DNA of 64,000 nt from Gigaspora margarita (GCA_009809945.1 WTPW01001137.1:1-64000); one strand, 5' to 3'. Counted from the first letter of the stretch, positions 12,101 to 23,745 are shown. A program made the numbers and translations. Notes: generated from the sequence alone by a model not told the origin.

Positions 12101-13318
12101 TAATACTGAACTATAAAAATTTTATAATTAGTATACTCATAAATAACAAAACTTTATCTAGTAGCAACTGGGAACTAGAGTTTTAGATTGGATGTTGAGA
12201 TAATTGAATAGAGCTAAAAAAGATTTCTTCAGGTTTGACTTCCTGATAGAAGACTCCAGTACCATAGAAGATATAGTAGAGCATAAAACTCTAAAGGTTT
12301 TGTTAAAAGTTGCAGAAGCTCTAGCTGAAGTACATTTTTGGTCATATATACTATTTTGTAAAACATATACTCTTATAGTTCTTTACAAGTTGGTACTATT
12401 AATATTTTTCTTTGGATTTTTTGAAATTTTGCCAACAAGTAAAAAATTCAGCTTACTTCTCCAAAAGATTGGCAATATTTATATAGGCCAAATTAGGAAG
12501 GCATCTACTTAATCGAATTGATGTTATGAGTGAGTTTCAGGTTTGCGAAATAAACAATGAATAACACATAAAGTAGATTGGAGAAAATTTCAAACCAAAA
12601 TTTCTTTCTAGAACTTTTTTTTTAGGCATATTAGTTTTTTTGTTTCATATGTAATATAATCCTTGAATAAAGTTTAATACTTTATACAGGCTATATAATT
12701 TTTAAATTAGTTTCACAAAAATGTTGTCAATTTTGTTTACTTTTCTTTGTCTTGCTTATCTTTTCTTATTTTATATTTGTTTGCTTTTGGTTTTTGCTTA
12801 GGTTTTTTAGTATTACTTTTTCTTTTTTCTTTTTTATTTTATTTTCTGAATATTACTTGTTCATATAGGTAGGGATCTAAATGCTCCTAGTTCTAGAGGC
12901 TAGGTAAAGAAGATTAAAAAAAGTTAGCAATCTAGACAAGGTATCCAACAGTCTTTGGAACACCAAAGGAGGTGAAAACACATTAAGTTCTTAGCAAGTT
13001 AAGAACTCTAAAGGAAGCAAAGTGTTGGTATACAGATTGTATTTGGGTCTTAGATCAGATGAGCCTTTGTTAGGGAGGAATAATTAAATATAGTACAAAT
13101 ATATACCAATCATATAGTTTTGTAGTATATATATTTTCAATAAGCAAAGACAGAATTGCTGCTAAAAAAATAACAATAAAAAATAAAAAAGTTTAGACAT
13201 AAATGCCCAACAGAAGAGCTCTAAGTGCAAGAAAAATAAAAAAGAAAAGGTAAAAAGTATATAGATAAAAAGATCAAGAAGTAACAAAGAAAAAAAAGAA
13301 ATTAAATTCAAGTTAAAG
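12101..13318. other. Anonymous region with one weak coding-like scrap
   Basis: At 12204-12340 (plus) the frame reads LNRAKKDFFRFDF, then IEDSSTIEDIVEHKTLK, then VLLKVAEALAEVHF. Its composition is more protein-like than the surroundings, but it has no ATG and then runs into hydrophobic AT-rich codons. A second scrap near 12890-13080 is also slightly richer in GC. Neither was recognised. They could be decayed gene or transposon pieces. Confidence 0.25.
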
Positions 13319-13858
13319 ATATGGTATAAGACATCTATACTCAACAATTACGTAATGTGTTTCAATTTTACAAATGGCTATAACTTCTTTTCTAAGGGGT
13401 TTTAACAAAATCTGACTAGTAACTTTATAAAGCTATATTAGCTCTACATATTGTTAACCTATGAAAATACACAAAAACGGGCATAACTCTCAATCTAATG
13501 ATCAGAATTCGATGAAACAACTACCATTCGATTNAGCTCNNTGAGACGGTTCGAANGAGCTAAAGATCATCTCTGTACGACCATTGGATGANAAGNTNGG
13601 AACCAATNAGTGATCAATCATGTGATCTGTAATTTGATTGGCTAGGCGATCTACTGCGCGCCAAAGTGCATATATGGCATTTATAAAACATGTCATATTT
13701 ATAGCATATATACTCTATATTTTATTTATAACACATATATCATTTATTTCATATATTACATTTATACTATTTATACTATATATTTTATTAGTAGTAGATA
13801 TAGCATTTATTGCACATGTAATAGATATAGACCGTTACATTTGTGAAAAACAAAAATG

Positions 13859-13866
13859 TATAAAAG
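13859..13866 (+). promoter_or_regulatory. Candidate TATA box of the LTR
   Basis: TATAAAAG followed by GCAGCCGATGTGGACC, about 55 bp upstream of AATAAA. This is the expected order for an LTR promoter. Sequence inspection only. Confidence 0.4.
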
Positions 13867-13913
13867 CAGCCGATGTGGACCCCAAGTTCAACATTGAGTC
13901 TTCATACTCTTTC

Positions 13914-13919
13914 AATAAA
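13914..13919 (+). terminator. Candidate poly(A) signal of the LTR
   Basis: AATAAA, overlapping further AATAAAA, downstream of the candidate TATA box inside the LTR-like insert. Confidence 0.35.
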
Positions 13920-14666
13920 TAAAACATTTATTTACTACACAAATTAAACAGTTCTAGTATCTTCATATACTTTTAATTGTTGCCTCTTTCATAATTGCAA
14001 ATTACCAAAAATCTTCTTTGTTAAGTTTTATTAAAAAACGCCTTTCGACTTAGTTAAATCACAGTAACAAGTGAGGTTACACAAAGTGATCACTGTCTAA
14101 GATCGCTCTAGTTACCTACTATCTTTAAAGAAGTGGATATAGGATAACAATATATACCAAATATTTTTTCAAAATCTCCTTACTATAAGAAGTTTTAGCA
14201 TTTTGAAAATTAAAATTTATATGTAAATTTATAAATTTACATATAAAATTTCAATTTTCAAAATGCCAAAACTTCTTATAGTAAGGAGATTTTGAAAAAT
14301 ATTTGGTATATATGTAGAGCTAATATAGCTTTATAAAGTTACTAATCAGATTTTGTTAAAACCCTTTAAATAAGAAGTTATAGCTATTTTAAAAATTGAA
14401 ATAGTGTTCTGAACATTACAAAAATCCCAACTCAGATCATGCAGATGACCTGGATAAACACTAGATAATAAAAAAATTCTGCTATAGGTCATCCAGATAA
14501 CCTAAATAAACACTAAATAATAAAAAATTTTTGCTACAGGTCACTCGTGAGTAGACAGTCTAATTTTTTTAAAAAAAAAGCTAATTTCAAAAAAGTAGGT
14601 TAAAAAAAAAGAGAAAAACAAAATAAAAAATTGCCATAAAAAAAAAAACAAAAAAAACAATTATTA

Positions 14667-15017
14667 TAAAACGCACTTATGGTGTTTTACCACTATAGGT
14701 AAATTAGATTTGCAAATCTGTGTAACAAAAACAAAAAAAATTAATTTTTATAAAACAAAAAATAAATTTTGATTACTTTAGAGTTAGGGTAAGGCCTAGG
14801 ATTTTATCAGGGCATTAGTATATACAAAATTTAGCAAGGTAATTTTTTATTAGAGGCCCAAAGTTGGTTTTATAAGCAAAATTTTGAGATATGAACATTT
14901 TTTTAAAAAAATAAACAAAAAAAAACAAAATTTTATATTACACCTGATCTTAAATTTTGATTGGCTATTCTAATAGTTTTGTATAACATAGTGTAAAACA
15001 CCATAGGTGCGTTTTAG
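14667..15017 (+). mobile_element. Variable-TIR MITE, copy with TAAAACGCAC ends
   Basis: The ends TAAAACGCACTTATGGTG and CACCATAGGTGCGTTTTA form a terminal inverted repeat that continues into GTTTTAC. The core carries GAGTTAGGGTAAGGCCTA, then TTAGCAAGG, TTATTAGAGGCCC, TAAGCAAAATTTTGAGATAT and TTACACCTGATCTT. The core is shared with copies at 24.3, 32.0, 53.7 and 60.4 kb, but these ends are not. Confidence 0.75.
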
Positions 15018-15057
15018 TAAAACTCAAAAAAAAAACAAAAAAATCTTCCTGTTTTAT

Positions 15058-15190
15058 ACTGTTTTACTCTCCTATTTCTTTTTTTCTTTTTTCCTTTCTT
15101 TTCTCGCTTTCTTTTTTTTCTCTTTCTCTCTTTTTCTCTTTCTCTCTTTCTTTCTTCCTCTCTTTCTTTGTCTCTTGCTCTCTCTTCAAT
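15058..15190 (+). repeat. Polypyrimidine (CT-rich) tract
   Basis: About 130 bp of almost pure C and T with CTTT and CTCT repeats. It explains the K/R/E-rich frame on the opposite strand. Confidence 0.9.
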
Positions 15191-15384
15191 TTGTTTGATT
15201 GGCTTATATATCATATCTAATCTAAAACCAATTCTTGTATTACCAACAATGTAGTCAAGAATAAATATGAAAATAAATAATATAAGGTATACAAGTAAAA
15301 CTAAAAACAATAAATACACAGTTAAAATAAGTAATATGAAACAAAACATTACCATTATAACCAACCCATACATGTCACCATGTG

Positions 15385-15500
15385 GGTGACTTGCAGATTG
15401 ACCCATGGGTGACCCACAAGTTGACCCATGGGTGATCCGCAGGTTAACCCATGGGTGACCCACGGGTTGACCCATGGGTGACCCATGGGTCACCTGTGAG
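15385..15500 (+). repeat. ~23-bp minisatellite of GTTGACCCATGGGTGACC
   Basis: Four to five head-to-tail units built on TTGACCCATGGGTGACCCAC lie next to the right end of the hAT-type element. This is where transposase-binding repeats are expected in such elements; that role is inference. Confidence 0.8.
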
Positions 15501-18500
15501 TTGACTATCTGGGTGGCCATAATTTAATCCAGGTCATCTGCCCACCTGTGGGTGACCCAGGTGAGACTTACTTAGATCAGAACACTAAATTGAAACACAT
15601 CACATGATTGTTGAGTATAGATATTTTGTGCCATATTATTTTTTATAAAATTAGAAAGTGATCACAAACTGTATAGAGGAGAAGTGAAGTGAAAAATAAT
15701 AGTTAGAATAGACTGTAATCTCTAGTGATAAAGTTGATCTGGTCATCAGAAATTAGAGTCATAGTGTACTAGCTTAATATAGCAGATAATTTCTAGGTAT
15801 TTCATATATAACTAGATAAGTTACACTTTAATAGAAGTACTAGTAAACAACTGTAGAAACTCAAGTTTTATTTTATTTATTTACAAGTGTTTGTGAGGTG
15901 CCACTGGTGCTCTTTATGATACAAAGGGCCCATAACAAATAAAACTTAATTTTTTAAAATTCCATTATAGACCTTACTATTTCATAATAGTAAAAAATTA
16001 TTTTGTATTAGAATTATATAATTTCTAACATAAATTACTATAAAAAAAATTCTGTTACAAATCTACTTGATAAATAATATATTGGTTTATATTATGAATA
16101 ATATTATAAATTCTCATATAAAACTTGTGCACTATTTTAATAATCACAATGCAAAGTTAGAGTTTAATTAGTTTTTGTTAAAATTATTATGATATCTATT
16201 ATGTATTACTGTTATAAACCTTATTATTCTGGTAATACACAGTATGTTACTCACCAATGCATTTACATATTCACATCTTAGTTAATCTAATTTCAAAGAT
16301 ACAAAGTACCCATAATGAATAGAACTTGATTTTTAAAATTTCACTACAGAACTCACTATTTTAGTAATAATGAAAAAGTAAATTATTTTGTAGTAGAATC
16401 ATCATAATTTCTATAGTGAATCACTATAAAAATTCTGTTACAAATCTATTTAGCAGATAATACTTTTTAAGATTGAGTTTGATCAAATTATTGCAGTGTC
16501 TATTATGAATTACTATAAAAATTCTTATATAAAACTTGAGCACTGTTCTAAAAATTACAATATAAGTTAGCTTAAATTAGTTCACATTAGAATTATTATG
16601 TTTTCTATTATGATATTGTCATAAACCTTACTATTTTGTTGATACATATATTATTAACATTATCCACATTTTAGTTAATCCAATTTCAAAGATACAAAAT
16701 GCTATAATGAATGAAACTCAATTCTTTAAAAGAAAAGCAAACTAGAGTAACTGCACATTGTATAACTCTGTGCAGGATCAGTACAATTATATATGGGGTT
16801 TTATGCATTAAGCAGTTCTTACAATTTTTTTAAAAATTATTTTATTTGATTTTTAACAGATGTCTATTCGATAAATATAATTGTTTTTAGTAATAAGTAA
16901 TTATATAGCAAAAAGATCCTCATAAAAAAATTTTGTAATACTTACCAACTATTCTGGTGACTATTGTGTGGTAGAGTTAGTTTGCATCCAGAATAGTCTT
17001 GATTTTTATGAGATTAAGTTTAAATGAGTTTGTCGTAAAGTTGTTATTTCTTTTGCTAAGAATTCTGTTGCAAGGTCTACTCGCTATTTTGGTAATTATA
17101 TAGATTGAGTTAACTTGCATAGAAATTATTGTATTAAAATCATTTGATTTCTAGCATGAATTCGAAACATACTATTTGGCTACTATGGCATTGATTAGAA
17201 GTAGTTTGCATTGATATTGTCTTATATTTTCTATTGGTTGAGCTAGTTTGCTCTAGAATTATATCATGACCACTGTTAAACTATTTTGGTAATGAAAATT
17301 CTGTAACACTTACTACCTATTCTGGTGATCACCATGTGGTTGAGTTAGTTTGCATCCAGAATTGTTTTGATTTTTGTGAGATTTAAGCTTAAATTTAGTT
17401 TGCATTAAAGCTATTACTTCTTTTACTAAGAATTTAGTTGCAAGATCTACTTGCTATTTTGGTATTACAGTACTGTATTTAAATTGAGTTAGTATGTATT
17501 AAAATTATTGTATTAAAATCATTTGATTTCTATGAATTACCGTCAAAAATTCAGTTATCAAAACATACTATTTTGGCTACCATAGTATTGATTAGAGGTA
17601 GTTCATATTGGCATTGTCATATATTTTCTATTCAGTTAAGTTAGTTTGCTCTAGAATTATGGCATGAACTACTATTAAACTATTCTGGTAATGAAACTTC
17701 TGTACACTTACTCAGCTATTCTAGTGACCACCATGTAGTTGAGTTAGTTTGCATTGAGAATTGCCTTAATTTTTGTAAGGTTAAGTTCTGAATTAGTTTG
17801 CAATAAAGTTATTACTTCTTTTGCAAGGTCTACTCACTATTTTGGTAATTACAGTACCTTATTTAGATTGAGTTAGTTTGTATTGAATTTATTGTATTAA
17901 AATTATTTGATTTTTACTACAAATTACCATAAAAAATCCAGTTATCAAAACATACCATTTTGGCTACTGCAGTCAATTAGAGGTAGTTTGTTTCAGCATT
18001 GTCTTATATTTTATATTCAGTTGAGTTAGTTGGCTTAGAAATTATGCCATGAACCACTGTTAAACTATTCTGATAATGAAATTCTGTAACACTTATCAAC
18101 TATTCTGGTAACCACCATATGGTTGGTTGATTTTTGTGAGATTAAGTTCTGAATTAGTTTGCATTAAAGTTATTACTTCTTTTGCAAGGTCTACTCACTA
18201 TTTTGGTAATTACAGTACCTTATTTAGATTGAGTTAATTGTATTGAATTTATTGTATTAAAATTATTTGATTTCTACTACAAATTACTGTAAAAAATCCA
18301 GTTATCAAAACATACCATTTTGGCTACTGCAGTCAATTAGAGGTAGTTTGTTTCAGCATTGTCTTATATTTTATATTTAGTTGAGTTAGTTGGCTTTGAA
18401 ATTATGCCACAAACCACTGTTAAACTATTCTAATAATGAAATTCTATAACACTTACCAACTATTCTGATAACCACCATATTGTTGAGTTGATTTTTGTGA

Positions 18501-18729
18501 GGTTAAGTTCTGAATTAGTGTGCATTAAAGTTATTACTTCTTTTGCAAAAATTCTGTTGCAAGGTCAACTTGTTATTTTGGTAATTGCAGTACCTTATTT
18601 AGATTGAATTAGTTTGCATTGAAATTATTGTATTAAATAATTTAATTTCTTCTACAAATTACCATAAAATGTTCAGTTACAAAAACATACCATTTATGCT
18701 ACTATGGTAGCAATTAGTGGTAGTTTGTA

Positions 18730-20333
18730 CACTAGCAATCATATATAATGCAGCAAAAAAAAATCATTAGATCGAATTAACTTGCGCAATTCCATGTGTA
18801 TCCTTTTGTTTTTTTTTTATTTATGAATAGCGTCATTGTTTACTAGTAGAATTTTTTAAATATCAATACTACTAATATAAAAAATTCATGTTATGTTACG
18901 AAATACATGATGTATTATTTTTGCTTGTTTTTACCAAAGATCAGATGGCTTATATGTACTATGTGACACATTTTTATAAATAGATTTTCTTTGTCTGGTT
19001 TTGCATTTTGTGCAATATTAGAATTATTTGATAATCAAATCAGCAAAAAAAAACTATACCACTCCCACCCAAAGTGCACAAATTTTGCTCTTGCTACAAA
19101 AAGGATACACAACAAGAGCTTTAGTCTGGACTCACTATATTGCCTTCTTCACCATTTTCCATATCAAGAAAAGGTGGCTTGAAAACTGCATGCTTAAAGA
19201 TTTAGAAAGCGTTGGTTACCCACCTTCAGTGGGTGAACCAACTCAAAGGAAGATTGTTAACTTAATTACTTCTCGACACTGCTCTATGGTTGTGCAAGTG
19301 GTCTTCCATCTGAAAGAAAAGAAAAACCTTGAAGTTTTGGCTTTTACTATTTATTATATACTCCGTGAGCATAGTTTGGTGCCAGGGATCAAACAAAAAA
19401 AACCCTTTCTAAGTGCTAATTAACAAAAAGTGTGGCTCAATTTTTGTAAAAAATATAAAAGTTGGTCCGTTGAAGACTAGTCAAAGGTAATCTGGTCTGA
19501 CAAATCTAGATTTCAAATTTTTGGGTTGGATAGGAAGCAATATTACTGGAAGCATCCCAAGGAACTATTAAACTGCTTTCATATACAACCAAAAGTAAAA
19601 TATGGGAGTAGCTCCATTATGATCTAGAATTGCTTTACATCCCGTGGCATTAGAGGGTTTTGTAAAATTGATAGCATGATGAATGGTGGTTGTACCAGTT
19701 GATACTTCGTGATGACCTTCTTGGAACTGTGAGGAACATTATTTTTTAGGAAGATAGTGTCACTTGCCATACTGCATTGTTGACCAAACGTTGACTTAGA
19801 AGAAATAGAGCAAAAATCTTTGATTAGCCCCCTTATCCCCTAATCTCAACCTGATCAAACACCTGTGGGTTGAAGTCAACTGTTGCTTAAAAAAGCTTCC
19901 AGGCAATATCTCAAATAAAAAAAACCTCTGGAAAAAAATCCAGGTGGTGTGGGAGCAAATTGACATTGAGACCTGCATAAACCTAATTCATTCAATGCCA
20001 GAATAGGTTTGTTATGTTATTAGGGCCCAGGGTAGCTATACTAGATGGTAAAAGTTAGGGAATTAAATAGAAAAAAAATGTTTTTTTTAATGTAAAAATA
20101 TTTTTTATTTTATGGTCATGCTGCTGTAAAAAAGAGCAAAAATGATGCAGCACATGAATTCAAATAAAGCTTATGCACCTGAAAAATTTGATTAATTTTT
20201 TAAAAAAATTTTATTGGTGAAAGTGATACAATTTACAAATAATAAAAAAAAAGTAAAAGGATACATGTGGAATTGTGCAAGATAATTTGATCTAACAATT
20301 TTGTTTTTGCTGCATTATTTATGATCATTAGTG
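18730..20333 (+). mobile_element. Tc1-type transposon inserted in the satellite, TA duplication
   Basis: Terminal inverted repeats of about 75 bp start CACTAGCAATCATA on the left and CACTAATGATCATA (reverse complement) on the right. They share ATAATGCAGCAAAAA and GCACAATTCCA-type blocks. TA flanks both ends (18728-18729 and 20334-20335). Joining the flanks gives GGTAGTTTGTACCAGCATTG, the expected satellite monomer sequence. The element encloses a decayed transposase. Confidence 0.9.
19028..20050 (+). pseudogene. Tc1/mariner (DD34E-type) transposase, inactivated
   Basis: Degenerate DNA transposase that would have cut and pasted the surrounding element. The N-terminal part carries a helix-turn-helix-like PSVGEPTQRKIVNLI and REHSLVPGIKQKKPFLSA. 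Around 19480-19520 is VIWSDKSRFQIFG with the first catalytic aspartate, then QYYWKHPKELLN and FHIQPKVKYG. Near 19750 is EDSVTCHTALL with the second aspartate, in another frame. Near 19830-19880 the third site reads PNLNLIKHLWVEV, where the usual PDxNxIEHLW is expected, so the catalytic glutamate has become lysine. The C-terminal stretch (WKKIQVVWEQIDIETC...SMPE-stop-VCYVI...YTRW) is otherwise well kept. At least one frameshift and several in-frame stops occur. The nearest intact relatives would be Tc1-like elements. Confidence 0.88.
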
Positions 20334-21250
20334 TACCAGCATTGTCTTAAATTTTTCTATTTGGTTTAGTTTGCTTGCTCTGGAATTATGTCACAAACCA
20401 CTATTAAATTATTCTGGTAATAAAAATTCTGTAATGCTTACTAGCTATTCTAGTGACTACCATGTGGTTGAGTTAATTTGCATCCAGAAGTGCTTGATTT
20501 TTGTGAAGTTAAGTTTGAATTAGTTTGCAATAAAGTTATTACTTTTTTTATAAAGAATTTTGATATGAGGTCTACTCACTATTTTGGCAATTACAGTACC
20601 TTATTTAGATTGAGTTAGTTTGCATTGATATTATTGTATTAAAATCATTTGACTTCTACTACAAATTATTGCAAAAATTTTAGTTATCAAATATACCATT
20701 TTGGCTACCATGGTATTGATTAGAGGTAGTTTGCATTGGCCTTGCCTTATATTTTCTATTTGGTTAAGTTAGTTTGCTTTGTTATATGTCATGAGCCACT
20801 GTCAAACTATTTTGATGATAAAAATTCTGTAATGCTTACCAGCTATTCCAGTAAGCACCAAGTGGTTGAGTTAGCTTGCATTTGGAATTGTCTTGATTTT
20901 TGTGAGATTAAATTTGAATTAGTTTGCACCAAAGTTGTTGCTTTTGCAAAGAACTCTGTTGCAAGGTCTAATTACTATTTTGGTAATTACAGTACTTTAT
21001 TTATATTGTGTTAATTTGCATTGAAATTCTCATATAAATTATTTGATTTTTACCACGAATTACTGTAAAAAAATTCATCTATCAAAACATACCAATTTGG
21101 CTACTGTGTATTAGTTAGAGGGTTTGCATTGGATTTGTTTTTTATGTTTTCTATGTGGTTGAGTTAGTTTGTACTAAAATTATCATGAGTTTCTGTAAAA
21201 CTATTCTGATAATAAAAAGTTTGTATTGGAATTATTGTGAATTATAAAAA

Positions 21251-22301
21251 GGGGATTGATATTCATACCTCCCATTTTCATATTCATACCCCCTATCAAA
21301 TTCAAAAATTTTAAATCTTTGAGTAAAGTTATCTTGGCAATATCTGACTAAATTCAATAACCTTTTTTATTTGCATTCTATAAATTCATAGAATTCAAAT
21401 AAAAAAAGTTTATTGAATTTAGTCAGATGGTTGTCAGGATACCTTTGCTCAAAGTTAGAGAAAATCAAAACATTTATCAAAATAAAGCTGCACCAAAGTT
21501 TTTTAAAACTTTGAGTAAAAATATCCTGATGACTATCTGATCAAATTTGAAACTTTTTTTATTTGAATTCTATATTCATAGAATTCAAATAAAAAAAGTT
21601 TATTGAATTTGGTCAGATGGTTGTCAATATATCTTTACTCAAAGTTAGAGAAAAATCAAAACATCTATCAAAAGAAAAGTTGTGCAAAAGTGTTTTTAAA
21701 ACTTTGAGCAAAGATACCTTGACAACTGTCTAACAAAATTTGATGAACTTTTTTTATTTGAATTCTATAAATTGATAGAATTCAAATAAAAAAAAAGCTC
21801 ATCAAATTTGGTTAGATGGTTGTCAATATATCTTTGCTCAAAGTTTTAAAAAAACTTTGGTTCAGCTTTTCTTTTGATTGATATTTTGATTTTTCTCTAA
21901 CTTTGAGTAAAGATATCTTGACAAGCATCTGACCAAATCCAATGAACTTTTTTTTATTTAAATTCTATAAATATATAGAATTCAAATAAAAAAAATTTAT
22001 TGAATTTGGCCAGATGGTTGTCAAGATATCTTTGCTCAAAGTTTTAAAAAACTTTGGTGCAGCTTTATTTTGATAGACGTTTTGATTTTCTCTAACTTTG
22101 AGCAAAGGTATCCTGACAACTATCTGACTAAATTCAATAAATTTTTTTTATTTAAATTCTATGAATTTATAGAATGCAAATAAAAAAGGGTTATTGAATT
22201 TAGTTAAATGGTTGTCAAGATATCTTCACTCAAAGATTTAAAATCTATGATTTTTGATAGGGGGTATGAATATCAAAAATGGGGCATGAATATCAATTGC
22301 T
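21251..22301. mobile_element. Foldback element made of five tandem palindromes, 9-bp duplication
   Basis: The ends ATTGATATTCATACC and GGTATGAATATCA plus GCATGAATATCAAT are mirrored. The direct repeat TTATAAAAA borders the element (21242-21250 and 22302-22310). Inside are five units with a period of about 195 bp. Each unit is itself an inverted repeat: ACTTTGAGTAAAGATATCTTG, then CATCTGACCAAATT, then the AT stem TTTTATTTGAATTCTA, then the mirror. A 9-bp duplication is typical of Mutator-like elements; that assignment is tentative since no transposase is present. The joined flanks restore a satellite monomer (GAATTATAAAAAACTCTGTT). Confidence 0.8.
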
Positions 22302-22461
22302 TTATAAAAAACTCTGTTATAAACCTATTTGTCACATAATAAGTAGTTTAGGTTGGCATTTGCATTAATCTGTATCATGAATTATGTAGGTTTGCATTAA
22401 AATTATTATAGCTTCTACTGTGAGATACTATAAAAATTTGATTAAACTTTACTACTTTAAC

Positions 22462-22738
22462 TAGTGTTGTCATGGGACAGTTTTGGACAATGATTTGGAC
22501 AATTTTGGACAATTTTGGACAATTAAATAAAGTAAAATTACTTAAAATTTTATTAAGATAATATTTTAATTTTAACTGGAATGTGTTCAGCATCTAAAAA
22601 AATATATAGTTATATATTTTTAAATAGATTTATTAATTATTAAAGCCTGGACAAGCTTTGGACAATCTTGGATATTTGGACAATTTTGGATGTGAACAAG
22701 CCAAAAAAGGCTGTGGACAGCCAAAACGTACAACACTG
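22462..22738. mobile_element. hAT-type MITE, TAGTGTTGT ends, in the satellite
   Basis: The ends TAGTGTTGT and ACAACACTG are bordered by ACTTTAAC (22454-22461) and ACTTTAGC (22739-22746), an 8-bp duplication with one change. The left side holds a short run of TTTGGACAA repeats. The 72-codon minus-strand frame here is a product of these repeats. Confidence 0.8.
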
Positions 22739-22790
22739 ACTTTAGCAATACACAGTATGAGACTCAATAACCTATGCTATATTATTAAGG

Positions 22791-23345
22791 TACAAAATAA
22801 CAGATGAAAATTGATTTTTAAAAAATCATAGATAATAATTGATATCCTTGATTTTTGCACTTCAATTTACATTGATTATTAATTTTAGATTGCAAATTAT
22901 GACGATTCTGTTACAAAATTAGTTATTCATACAATATGATATAAAAAATTACGTAGAAAAGAGATATATTTTATCATACATGTACTATTTTTAGATACGA
23001 TCAACAGAAAGTAACATAACTATTTCATCATAGTAATGACATATATCATTCAATATTAAAATCTTAACTTCTTTCCAATAATGGATAAATGAAAATTGTA
23101 ACAATTACCAAAAAAGAATTCTGCAAAAATCTGCATAAGTGACACACATTAAGTTGAATAAAAACAGTAATACCATGTTTCATGTTTTACAAGAAACACG
23201 ATCATACTAATATTGATTGACAGCTGAATTATTAAAAAAATTCAATTGACTTTGCCATATCAAAAAGCTGTAATCAGAATGTGGAAAAATTCATTAGTTA
23301 TGATGATATATTAAATCTGCTAATCATTTGCATAATTAATGTATA
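22791..23345. other. Anonymous AT-rich DNA
   Basis: No supported gene, RNA or repeat border. Confidence 0.4.
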
Positions 23346-23359
23346 ATTGATCTATTATT

Positions 23360-23570
23360 ACAACTCATCAGAGGTCTTCAAAATTACGGGTCAGGTTATA
23401 TCAGAGTGCATCAGAATCATGGTTGGCTGGATCAGAATTGATCAATTTTGCCTCAAGATCATAAAAAATTTTACTAATAAATCATTAAGTAAAAAATTCC
23501 CAGCTGATTATTTTGCTTTAGAACTTGCTAACAACTAGAGCTAAACGTCAACCTAGATCTGACACATCTG
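23360..23570 (-). mobile_element. CAGG-ended MITE, old copy
   Basis: The blocks CAGAGGTCTTCAAAATTACGG, GGCTGGATCAGAATTGATCA, CATTAAGTAAAAAATTCCC and CCTAGATCTGACACATC match the reverse complement of the 239-bp elements at 42221 and 63317. Its right end is eroded. Confidence 0.65.
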
Positions 23571-23669
23571 ACCCAAAAATTTGTGATAACTAGTAATGGG
23601 CTACGTGCAGAATTTAAAAACTCCTGTATGGGATTTAAAAACTCCTGTGCAGGATTTTTAATATAAGAT

Positions 23670-23745
23670 TCTCTGGCCTGCGTTAGCATATCATCTGGCC
23701 CGCATTAACAAAACATCTGGCCTGCTTTAACATAAGTGGGCCAAT
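23670..23745 (+). repeat. ~24-bp tandem repeat (CTGGCCTGCGTTAGCATA)
   Basis: Three units, CTGGCCTGCGTTAGCATA, CTGGCCCGCATTAACAAA and CTGGCCTGCTTTAACATA, follow a two-unit AATTTAAAAACTCCTGT repeat. Confidence 0.7.

Larger units (their letters stand above)
13452..14149 (+). mobile_element. Solo-LTR-like insertion (TGTTAACC...GGATAACA)
   Basis: The insert starts TGTTAACC and ends GGATAACA, the TG...CA style of long terminal repeats. It is bordered by the direct repeat ATAT (13448-13451 and 14150-14153). Deleting the insert and one ATAT restores the palindrome arm. Within it, TATAAAAG at 13859 and AATAAA at 13914 are spaced like the promoter and poly(A) signal of an LTR on the plus strand. No internal gag-pol is attached, so this is most likely a recombined solo LTR of about 700 bp. 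Several Ns fall in 13535-13608. The open frames at 13502-13696 (minus) and 13638-13922 (plus) are low complexity. Confidence 0.65.
14402..15587. mobile_element. hAT-type non-autonomous element, 1186 bp, 8-bp duplication AATTGAAA
   Basis: The ends TAGTGTTCTGA and its reverse complement TCAGAACACTA are bordered by perfect 8-bp repeats AATTGAAA (14394-14401 and 15588-15595). An 8-bp duplication with short TAGTG-type ends is typical of hAT elements. Both subterminal regions are rich in GGTCA(C/T)C-type motifs: GACCTGGATAA and AGGTCATCCAG on the left, and the GACCCATGGGT array on the right. No transposase is present. The minus-strand frame at 15014-15520 covers a polypyrimidine tract and the array and is not a gene. 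The element is inserted in the right arm of the palindrome and contains a smaller MITE at 14667. Confidence 0.85.
13319..15651. repeat. 437-bp palindromic MITE split by two independent insertions
   Basis: The left arm begins ATATGGTATAAGACATCTA at 13319. The far right arm ends with the mirrored GTTGAGTATAGATATTTTGTG at about 15651. The blocks GCTATATTAGCTCTACAT and AAAATCTGACTAGTAAC pair with their partners near 14308-14360. Taking out 13452-14149 plus 4 bp and 14402-15587 plus 8 bp leaves a continuous palindrome with arms of about 218 bp and a centre near 14230. The host element is thus older than both inserts. Confidence 0.85.
15950..22790 (+). repeat. Satellite array with ~360-400 bp higher-order period, broken by three insertions
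   Basis: Monomers of about 130 bp carry GAGTTAGTTTGCATT, then ATTATTGTATTAAAATCATTTGATTTCTA, then CTATTTTGGTAATTACAGTA. They alternate in a fixed three-part order. The marker GTTGAGTTAGTTTGCATCCAGAA (or variant) recurs near 16973, 17341, 17740, 18122 and 18482, giving spacings of about 368, 399, 382 and 360. Units at 17.8-18.6 kb are closely similar; those at 15.95-16.7 kb are more diverged. The array is interrupted at 18730-20333, 21251-22301 and 22462-22738. In each case the flanks join into a normal monomer. No gene is present; the plus-strand frame at 20736-21014 reads across satellite DNA. Confidence 0.85.

Noticed and set aside
11891..12512. Two adjacent plus-strand frames (70 and 102 codons)
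   Set aside because: The first is the right arm of a foldback. The second lacks an ATG and soon becomes hydrophobic AT-driven sequence; only its first ~45 codons look protein-like.
15014..15520. 168-codon minus-strand open frame
   Set aside because: It reads a polypyrimidine tract (K/R/E run) and a 23-bp minisatellite inside a hAT-type element. Not a gene.
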